From: Lineus longissimus
Lineage: Eukaryota > Nemertea > Pilidiophora > Heteronemertea > Lineidae
Direction: 5' to 3'
NCBI RefSeq assembly: GCF_910592395.1
Contig: NC_088326.1
Location: 3,105,001 to 3,169,000 of the forward strand
Length of the DNA: 64,000 nt
Part shown: positions 1 through 10,500 of the stretch, in pieces
Position numbering within the stretch: position 1 is the stretch's first letter
Layout of the letters: every line of letters starts with the position of its first letter
Notes under the pieces: generated by a model
What the model was told of the DNA's origin: nothing
Database searches by the model: none
Seen by the model: the letters and a program-made list of their open reading frames with translations, nothing else
Position numbers and translations under genes: made by a program

Positions 1-33
1 GATGATGAAAAGCCCCACCTCACAATGAAAAAG

Positions 34-1080
34 TTATAAAACAGCCATCAGTTCACTTGACGATTGCGTCATTGAAATTGCAATGTCTGAAGTGTTCGCG
101 ACGGAAACTGTACTGCTTCGACGCGTCTTAAAAAGTTTTCGAAACGCCCAACGAAAGTCTTGATTTCTGTAAGTGTAGATCAGGGGGTTTAAGGCAGACG
201 ACAACAGGATCAGAGTATATCCTAAACTGTCCAGGATGACCAAAGTTGCATTGTAACCATGGTTGCAAATAATGACCGCCATAATGCAAAATCCCGTTCC
301 CCAGCAGAGTAGGAAAATGACAGCCATTATGCAGAGCAATTTTGCTGCTTTTAAATCCCTGATTACACTTGGTTTATGTCCTCCTGCGTGCTTAATCCTG
401 TCTTCCCTAACAATCCTCAGAAAGTGTGCCTTCGCCACCAGAAAAATATAAACATATATTCCAAGCGTGACACACGATGCAACGCACAAAATGGCCGCGC
501 AGGAAACGACCTGCACTTCCGACATGACGTACAATGGGAAACACCCAGTTCTCCTATCCCATTGGTTAACGCCAAACAGAGGCAAACACGAAGTAACCAA
601 TAGCAGAAACGCTACTGTTGCTTTTACAGTCAAGATGCTTTTGGTTCTCACGATCTTCGGGTACCGATACGGCCAACCGATTGCAATTAGCCTGTCCAAA
701 GCTATGAACAACAGGTCGAAAACGGACAACCCAATGCAGAAGCTTATGATGGAAATGTTAACTAGGCAAGCGTACTTCTTTCGGAAGAAGATATGTCCAT
801 GGACTTCAGCTATACCGAATATCGAACTGAGACCGAAAAGTATGTCTGCCAACGCTAGACTTGCGAGAAAGAAGTTGGTTTTTTGGGCGCGTATTCTCCG
901 GAATCGGCCGAATGAAATCACAACCAGACTGTTTCCAAAGAGGATGCATAAGATTAGGATGCATTGTAGGAGGATCAAGATGGACGTACCGATCGGGGTG
1001 TATGATGCAGTTATCGTTCGCCATGGGCTGATTGTGACACTTGGCATTTGGTCTCCATATCGAGTTATGTTATAATCCAT
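34..1080 (-). CDS. Class A (rhodopsin-family) G protein-coupled receptor, intronless
   Basis: The 348-residue product should be a seven-helix plasma-membrane receptor signalling through G proteins. Visible landmarks are GNSLVV (N50, helix 1), LALAD (D79, helix 2), C105 at the top of helix 3 paired with C180 in loop 2, DRLIAIGWPYRY after helix 3 (R130), and NPLIY (298-302) followed by an amphipathic helix 8 and a Ser/Thr-rich tail. N4 is in an N-glycosylation sequon. The single-exon structure and the WPYRY and NPLIYTYRN contexts recall the adenosine/melanocortin-type branch, but the ligand cannot be named. Two departures are visible: DRL instead of DRY, and CWGT in helix 6, which lacks the usual proline of CWxP. 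The ATG is the first in the frame. The gene is divergent to, and upstream of, the SLC22-like gene. Confidence 0.9.
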   Translation of the reverse strand: MDYNITRYGDQMPSVTISPWRTITASYTPIGTSILILLQCILILCILFGNSLVVISFGRFRRIRAQKTNFFLASLALADILFGLSSIFGIAEVHGHIFFRKKYACLVNISIISFCIGLSVFDLLFIALDRLIAIGWPYRYPKIVRTKSILTVKATVAFLLLVTSCLPLFGVNQWDRRTGCFPLYVMSEVQVVSCAAILCVASCVTLGIYVYIFLVAKAHFLRIVREDRIKHAGGHKPSVIRDLKAAKLLCIMAVIFLLCWGTGFCIMAVIICNHGYNATLVILDSLGYTLILLSSALNPLIYTYRNQDFRWAFRKLFKTRRSSTVSVANTSDIAISMTQSSSELMAVL

Positions 1081-1579
1081 CTTGATTGCGATTGTTTTGC
1101 AACATCAGCTGCGGTCCACAAATCGTTCTCATGTTGTCAAAGACGAAATATAACAGGATGGAGATGTTCGAGTTTGCACTCTCGTCATATTGGCACTCGA
1201 GTTAATGATATGAGGTCTTCAACACAGTGTTTACAGTGTCTCCTCCTCTAACACTGAAAACACAGCACATTTTCTCGATATTAAAAAATAAACGATATCT
1301 CTTTTGATTCTGATCAGATAACCTCTTTCGTCACACTTAACCGCTTGCTGTTTGTAGACTGTTGAGACAACGTGATGGCTGTGAGAATACACAAATGTGA
1401 CCCACTGACTTGAAACGAATTGACGGTCGTTATTCACAATTTGACGATAGTAATTCACAATTTTAATTGCGAATTACAACCGTCAATTGTTAAAAAATAA
1501 CGTAGACATATGACAAATTCACGCACCTCCAATAACATGTAAATAAAAAAATTTAAGTACTGGTATACGTTAAGCTTAG
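1081..1579. other. Spacer between GPCR and first recognised SLC22-like exon
   Basis: AT-rich sequence. I looked for the missing first exon(s) of the SLC22-like gene (helix 1 and the cysteine-rich extracellular loop) and found none. It may contain promoter sequence for the GPCR, which reads leftward from 1080, but no distinct element is recognisable. Confidence 0.4.
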
Positions 1580-4500
1580 GATTGGTTTTGGTGCTTTGGT
1601 GGCCGCTCTCTTCATACTGTTATCAGACAAGCAAGTATTGCCGTCTGCCATCAAAACCATTGCCAACACGAATGTGCCATCTCCACGCAAAGTACCACCA
1701 CGATATTGATACAGTCACATCTATAAATTGTGTTTTATCGCCAACGCTTTTCCCCAGCGCTGGTAATCAAATTCGTACTGTGAACCTAATACGTGTATTG
1801 TTTTAACACTTCGGGTGATAAATTGTTGCTATGATGACCAGTGTTAGACTAATAGTTCATCGATCCGACTACCAATACGAGAAATGGTGCGGCCGGACAA
1901 AGGCAGGTTTTTTTAGCAAATGATATATCATCATTTGATGGGAACTACATAATTGGACTTCTTTAGGCGATGATCAGAATGTGATTCGGTGATAATCATA
2001 TTTCTCGGTCGTGCAAGCGTAAATATTTCGATGTACTGAGAAAGACCCCTATCGGCCACTTCGTGTAACTTCATCTGACCTACCTGTGATTTCTGCTCAA
2101 TGAGAAAACTGGCGCACTCGCATAGCCAAGGAACGACACTGAAATTCTTTTCTGATTCCTTTCAGATTCGGTCGCCAGAAGGCGCTGGTGAGCGCCCTGG
2201 GGTTCAGAGCCTTAGCTGGTAATATAGCGACCATATTATGCAAATTTAGTAATCTTCATGGTTTCATCATCTTCCGCTTCCTGACTGGCGCTGGTGTCAG
2301 TGCCGTCTACGTCACAGTTTACATTTTGTGTAAGTATCAGAGACAAGACCACTAATGAATATTCATAGGTTGGAGGGTCCAGGCCTATCTATTAGACGAG
2401 TGCATGTTTTTTACTCTCAAGTACATATTTGGAGAGGTATTGAAAAAATATTTGTTGTGGCAAGTCTACAGATATAAAGAAATTATTTGATGAAAAAATT
2501 AATTTCGAATTTTGCTAATTGGGTAATAGGGGGCGTGTTTTGAGTTTTTTCTGCCAGTTGGCTGAAAAGAGTGGAAATATCAAAGTCTGTCTAATTTGTC
2601 GATTAAAAAAAAATTTCCGTGGTCAATCACCATTTTATTTTTCACCATTTACTTGCCCGACTGTCCGGAATAACATAATCTAAATTTCAGATTCACAACA
2701 CCACGCGTTCTTTGATGCGTCGCGGTCAAACATTGACAATTTAACTGCTAAAAGGCTTAAAAAATCAATTGTGGTCTTGTCTCATCAGCAAACAGTATAG
2801 ATTGTCAGGCACTTTCTTTTTGTCCCTTTTGAAATAGATAGCAAAATGAAAATCTGTTGTTCGTTTTAGGTCTTGAAATCCGTCCCTCAAGGTACCTGCC
2901 GTCTAAGGGAGGGATCAGCATTCATTCCTACTATGCGATAGGGACAATTGTCTTCACATCAGTATGCTACATGGTACAGGATCACTTCACTGTTCAACTG
3001 TTAGCTGGGATCGCCACTATACCACCGTTATTCCTGTGCTGGTAAGTGACTGGCCTAATTCCGTTCCTGTTCTGGTAAGTGACTGGCCTATATCTAGTCT
3101 CAGACATCTCATCAATGGAAGAGCATGGCCCTCGGACGAGGATGAGAAAGACCACCGGACTGGGTTCTATGGGACGCTTTATTCATTGTGCCCTTGTGGA
3201 TTGCATCTTTACCTCTTTACATGTACAAGCAATCAGTGCCAGACAGTACATAAAAGATCCGACAAAAGCGTCGGCATATAAAAAAAGAATTTTGATGGAA
3301 ATTATAGGCCGTTGACAAACTCTTATCTCAAAAAGAAGGTCTAGGAGTGTTTGACATCTAAATTGTAATTTAGTTACCTGTCTATTTTAATCTATTTTTC
3401 GTGTTTTTTTGAAAAAATGTCTTGTTATCAATCATTCATGACGTTTATCAGGCGCGGATCCAAGCGGGTGCACCAGACGCACGGCTCCTAATTGATGTAA
3501 ACTTTTTTAATTGACCACTCACGAAATTTTGGAACACACCTGTCCATTCGCCATTGCTGACACCATTGGCGCCAAAGACTATTTCTTTTGACCCTGTTGA
3601 CCTCGCTTCTAATAACATTTTTGAGAAAGCCATTCAAACATTAAAATCAACTACGAACATTATCTTTTATATCACCGCGATATATATATACGATATATCA
3701 AGAAAAATCTGTCGCAATATTGAATTATACGATTAGCTGGAACTATTTGTACCGAATTACTCTTCCGCCAGCCTGACCTCGTCACAATCATGGCGCTTTT
3801 TCAATATTGCGTCCAGCTGAACAACTAAAATCCTGGATTACTATTGAAACCTTGATGGCCTCGGCGGTTAGACGGTTGCACTGTGCATTGGATGGTCATC
3901 ATGGGTTCGAATCCCGGCGAATCTTTTTTTTCGTGTTTTTTGAATTTTATTTTTTGTATTACTCATACATTGTATGTTTATCAGGCGCGGATCCAAGCGG
4001 GTGCAGCAGACGCACGGCTCATTATAGGTGCTCCATCCAATTGGCGCCATAAGGTGAGGCCTTTCCTTCAGGACACATCTTAAAATGCACCAAAACTCGT
4101 TCTTTCAGGATTTTCCCGGAGTCACCCCGGTGGATGGACGTGAAACGAAAATACGACGGGTTTAGCAACCTCATAGAGAAGATAGCCAGATTTAACAAGA
4201 GGTCGGTTAGAGAGGAAGATCTTGTTTTGGCAACAGTAGGTATCATCTTCGTCGTTCGATATTGGTCACAGTTATGCAGCAGCCTCAATGTTCCATCGGC
4301 CCACCCATGGATGGAGAAGCACCACCACAGATCCATGGATGGAACGCATGGACGTATCTACCACGGGCCATCATAGAATCTATGATGGGATCCGTATGTA
4401 AAACGTGCTGAAGTGATATTCTAAAATACCTTGGTACCGTAAAGTCAACTTTTAAATGGAAAATGCATAAGCCTCGTTCTGAGAGCGGAGTGTTTTGGAC

Positions 4501-7500
4501 ACGCAACCAAGATGCTCTACCAAAGTTCCCTCGGGTTGCACTAAAATGTGGAACCATGCACACGTCACGTCAATGGAATTTCAGCTCACTTCAGAAGTTT
4601 GAGGCTCTCAAAACACTGCTTCAAACACAAATCAGTCAAGGAAGCATCAACCACCCTAAGTTTTTTAATGAGCACTACACATATTTGCCGAGAAAAACGC
4701 TCCAAATAGCCCATTTGCGCGGATTTTAGCATCACTTGAGCGAGCCGATGCGGACTTCCTATGCGCGCTGTACAAAATGTACATGTCTCATATTCTGTAA
4801 CGTTGCCGTAACATAATGTAAACAATGGCGCTACCGGCGCTCCGGCCGGGCCGGCGATGGATGGAATTTGCCAAATTCGCACATATTCAAGTTATTTTCG
4901 TGGCCTATCTTTTTAAGTTTGAGTTATTTTAGAATAGAATTCTAAAATACCTTGGTACCGTAAAGTCAACTTTTAAATGGAAAATGCATAAGCCTCGTTC
5001 TGAGAGTGGAGTGTTTTGGACACGCAACCAAGATGCTCTACCAAAGTTCCCTCGGGTTGCACTAAAATGTGGAACCATGCACACAGCTCACTTCAGAAGT
5101 TTGAGGCTCTCAAAACACTGCTTCAAACACAAATCAGCCAAGGAAGCATCAACCACCCTAAGTTTTTTAATGAGCACTACACATATTTGCTGAGAAAAAC
5201 GCTCCAAATAGCCCATTTGCGCGGATTTTAGCGTCACTTGAGCGAGCCGATCCGGACTTCCTATACGGGCTGCCGTAACATAATGTAAACAACGGCGCTA
5301 CCGGCGCTCCGGGCAGGCGATGGATGGAATTTGCCAAATTCGCACATATTCAAGTTATTTCGTGGCCTATCTTTTTAAGTTTGAGGTATTTTAGAATAGA
5401 AATTGAACCCTCGGCTTCGGACCTTGGTTGAGTTACCAAGACACTCTCGGGTGGAGCTAAAATTTCGTCCAAACCCTCGCCTGTCGGCTCGGGTTTGGAC
5501 TGTATTTTAGCTCCACCCTCGAGTGTCTTGGTAACTCAACCAAGGTCCTCCGCCTCGGGTTCAATTCCTTAAATTGAACCCTCGGCTTCGGACCTTGGTT
5601 GAGTTACCAAGACACTCTCGGGTGGAGCTAAAATTTCGTCCAAACCCTCGCCTGTCGGCTCGGGTTTGGACTGTATTTTAGCTCCACCCTCGAGTGTCTT
5701 GGTAACTCAACCAAGGTCCTCCGCCTCGGGTTCAATTCCTTAAATCATCATGAGATCCATCCATGGGCCTATCAAAGATCCATGCATGGACACTTTTGCC
5801 TGTGTATGAGTAATGCTATATCAATTAATGAGGTATTTTGATATTTTCACACTTTCTTTCTTCAATCAATGAGATATTTTGATATTTTGAACCTTTCTTT
5901 CTTCAATTATTGAGATATTTTGAACCTTTCTTTCTTCAGTTAATGAGGTATTTTGATATTTTTACCCTTTCTTTCTTCTAATGAAGGAGGGTAGTATTCT
6001 CGAGAACAACGTCATGGCCAACCTTAAAGTCCGACAACTCTTCCGTTCAAAAACACTCAAACGGATTACGGGATTCTCCACCTTCATTTTGTAAGTAAAC
6101 ATGCTGTTGTTTCTTGCTACAGAAGAATTGGAAGTTGCCGTGTTGATCAAGATGAACAATATCAGTAAGAAAGTACGCCGAGTCCCGAAGCAGATAGACG
6201 CGGTAGTCGCAAGACTTGGTTAGACCTGCACGTCTTCACTGCGAGTTGAGAAGACTCTTTCACCAGTCTCCGCCGCCTGCGGAGTGTAGGGCCGAGGTTA
6301 CCTAGACTACGAGGCAAAATAACAACGCCATGTGAAATAGACTATAATTCACGTATTTGTCATTTTCTTCCAGTTTTGCCATTGGCATGTGCCACGAAAA
6401 CATCTTCCAGCGAAACTTCATGATGCCGCACGGTATTTTTCTCTCGATGGCCCTGGACGGGGTGGTGCACTATATGAGCCTCTTCATCACTACTGCCCTC
6501 ATGAATCCGAACAGCGTCAAGAAGCGATGGACTCTATGCTGGAGCCTAACTTTAGGATCCACCGGGCTTTTACTGCTGGTACCTTTTATGAGGAAAACGG
6601 CGGGTAGGTTCAGCTCGGTGGCGAAATGTCCTATTAGCGGGGTGCCATTGGGCAACTGCCCACCAGGCGTCTCCAAAAACGTGTTTTTATTTCAGATCTG
6701 TCCCTTCAGCGTCAAGAAGCGATGGACTCCATGCTGGAGCCTGATTCTAGATCCACCGGGCTTTTACTCCTGGTGCCTTTCATGAGGAAGACGGCGGGTA
6801 TAGGTTAAAAGGACTCTATATCGGCAGCAGCCATGTAGGAAAGATAAAATTACACAAAGTGGCCAATAGAGGTCTCTCCCATATCAAAGTACGTCATAAC
6901 TATTCACGCTCGTACGAGGAATATATATTTAGTGGTGATTCAGACATGGCCCGGTGCCCGTACTGTACATGTTAGTCACCCGAAGATGGCCAATTTAACC
7001 AAGAAGAACGGACGCAAAAATATTTATTTTTACAGTAAAGTTAAATAAGGTACTTTATCATAATCTGATTCTGTCAAGGAATACTTATCGATGCAACTAT
7101 TTTTTCTTGTTGTTATCGAACAAAAGGATTACAAGAAGAGGACACACATCCTTGGGATTTCGGATACAGTATGATTTCATAAAATTAAGCACGTTTCTCA
7201 CGTAACAAGCGCACAGAGCTCTAGTTTATCAAATAGCCAGGCAATAGAAAAAAACTCCTGCGCGTTGTCCTGAGGCACTCAACCATAACTGCTACTACAA
7301 CCAATCAGCAGGCTCTTTTTCGATGTTTACTCAATTTGACGAAAAATGGCCCTGTTCGCTAACAAGCCATTTAGGGAAGACTTGAGGAATTTGTCAGTAT
7401 TTCGCTTGAAATGGTTCGTTCTTGGCCTTGCCTTGTCCGATTCTAGCCAATAGGTGTTTTAGATATTTTGGACTCTGTGAGATCACCAAAGAGCAGAGCG

Positions 7501-10500
7501 CCATTTGTTCGTGAAACGGAGTATGAAATGAAAGAAATGCATAATGCATAATTAGTTATAATGACATTAGTTATAATGACATTAGTTATAATGACATTAG
7601 TTATAATGCTTAGGCGAGTTCGCTTCTAGGCCCAGAAATGCATAGTTAGTTGTGCAATGGCATTAGTTGATATGTTAAAATTGCTTAGGCGAGTTCGCGC
7701 GTAGCACATCTACGACGCACAGTTCTCGGATAAGTTAGCCTACACCAACAGTTTAAAGGCCATATATCAAGGTTTTTTGCCATTTTCTGCTGTAAGACGA
7801 TTTCAAAAGTGTACCTAACACTTTATACAATACAGAAAACCAAATGCAATTAGCTCCATCCATTTTGAAGATATAGCCAATTATGTGTTTGACAACTTGA
7901 TTACCTCATCAGGCTAGCAACTGGCTTGTTAGAGCCAGGCGGCGGGTTCAGCAAAAGTTGTGATGTAGATCAGGTTATCTGTACATGTCATGCAATCATA
8001 AAATCAGGAGGGCCTTAATTAATTATGCACACCTGGAAGTAATGTGTTTCATTCACTATGGTGTATTGTGTGGCTCCGAATTGTGTCAAGGATAGCACAA
8101 AGAACAATCGAATGACGGATGGGACCCATTTTCATGAATTTCCAAAGCCAGTTGAACGAGAGAGGAGGAAGCTGTGGATTCGGAAGTGCAAACGTTTGGA
8201 GTGTTGGAAGCCTGGGCCTTCGGCCAAACTTTGCAGTGATCACTTTATCGATACGGATTATCACATGAAGCCGGATATCTGCATCCAACTGAATATTAAA
8301 TGCCACTTGTTAAAAACAGCTGTTCCAACCATGTCAATTGCATTTAATGCCCGAGGCTGCTGAGGTCGGTTGTTATACATAATGTGTAGGCCCTATTGGG
8401 GCCTGTGATACGGCATAGTGTATTCTTGTGTTCCAGCCATAGCAAGGTGACAGCGACACAGGTCAGTGTCAGTGACAGCCACTGTCAATGACAGATTATT
8501 GTCATCTGACATCTAGGCCTATCTAACGTTGCACGGCATTATATCGTCACGTCAAGATGATTGTGCATAATACCGTCACTTTTCAATAGTAGTTCAGCGT
8601 CATGACATAACTGGCGATACAACACTGACGAGGCGAAACAATATTGTGCAACATTAGTCTGTTCAAAAATCATACATGTTATGCATCTGCAACCGTCTAT
8701 CAATGTCTTCTTTGCTATATCGGCAGGTCTGCCATGCAAATTGATTAACCACAAATTCTAATCACTTTCGTCCGAATGATCACTCTCATTATGATCTAGT
8801 GATATTAATAGCTCGAACATGTACGGCTCAACGTTTAAATATCCTTCTGTATCGACCAAAACATCCTCAAATTCACTGCTCTCACTCTCTGAACTGTATG
8901 CAGAAGCCATCTTGCTTTGTTCTGACTGGTCTGATCTACGTCATCAAAAAATCCCTAGCGGCCACATGTGGAACTAATCTAAAGTTGTGTGTGGTGGGAA
9001 ATTCAAATAGTTTAAAATTGAAAATTGAAATAACTAAATAATGACTTTATTATTAGAATTTGTTTAATGTCTGGGATCTTGTTTTTTTAACCCTCAACAT
9101 ATTTCATGAGTATCAAGCATGTTTTCAAACCTTGATATATGGCCTTTAAGACACACATATACATTTTCAGAACCAAAATCGTACTTGTGCGAATACATGT
9201 ACTTTACTTTGGACAATAGCTTTTCACATGGACGCTTGTTGCGTGTAATGATTTCAGGAACATTTCAAAATAACCATAAAAGTGATGATGGGAGTGTGTG
9301 TTTGTTACTAAAAGCTAGATTTCATGCCATAGGTTCTGAAACGGTTTTTGTTATTAATGTTTGATCAACCGAGTAACAAAAAGGGGGTGTGTATGGAAAA
9401 GGAGGGGTAAGAGATACACGAAATGGTACCGTGCTCTTATCTAATTGCGCGATCCTATACCTCTTACAGACATCATTCATACTTAGAGAAATAACACCGC
9501 ACTGGCGGCACTCTTTACTTGAAAACCAAAACAGGAGGGTGGAGCTATATAATACATAGACCCAAATCTGAGGCGCTTTTGCCGAAGCACTCTCGTTTCA
9601 ACTGTATTTCCATTTTGTAGGTTTTGATGCATTCAACAAGGCCATCCTCGAAGCCTGCCGCGTCTGTACATTCGTCTCCTTCACCTCTGTGTTCCTTTCC
9701 ATGACATTGCTTTTCCCGACGGCCCTGAGGGGCACCGGGCTCGGCCTCAGTCTACTGTGCTTCGGCTGTGGGAGGATACTGACGATGGAGTTGATGCAAC
9801 TGGTACGTATCCAGAGATTTTCTTCGGCCAAACTTGGGAGCTTCAATTCTGTCTCCCGAGGTGGTAATTCTGCATATTAGGAGCTCCCTAATTCCCAGAC
9901 AACGTCGCTGTTCGTTCTCGGAGCTGATCTTACTCCTGCCTTCTCGCCAGAACGTTACAACCGAAGGTATCTTCACTGAATACCGGTTGGGCTTGGATCG
10001 AGATGTGGACCTATCCAACTAAATGCATTTCCATTCCATTTCAGGAGGACTACTATTCTGCGCACGGGGCTTCCTACTTCCCATCGCTAACCACCTCGCT
10101 CTTCGTTCTCGGAGCAGCTCTCACCCATTCTTTCTTGCCAGAAAATCTCAACTTTAGAAAATTTCCGGACACCATCGCTGATTGCAGGATACTTATTACA
10201 AGGTGGGTTAGCTCACTAAAAAAATTAACCGTATGTAAGAGAATAAGATCCTGGTCTCAGCACAACAATCTATGGAAGGCCTCTCATCGTGTCGATTTAA
10301 ATAGTCATTATCATTCTCACACCGATACATACCTTAGAAATAAAGGTTTGTCCGCTTTTGAAAAACCTCAGTGCATTTTTGGCCAAAACAAATACGTACC
10401 CCGTAGAGGTTTTTCACGATCTCGAAAAATCATATCAAAAACCTTTATTCTTAAGAGTGTAGGTGGTTGGCCAAATACAAAAAGGTGTCCTCGAGAAAAC

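Noticed and set aside
467-1075. 202-codon plus-strand ORF opposite the GPCR
   Set aside because: It is the antisense shadow of the GPCR, has no motif, and the GPCR frame is clearly the coding one.
3079-3315. ORF after SLC22-like exon 2870-3041 as coding continuation
   Set aside because: The PESPRW exon at 4109-4235 fits phase and family exactly, so this stretch is intron.
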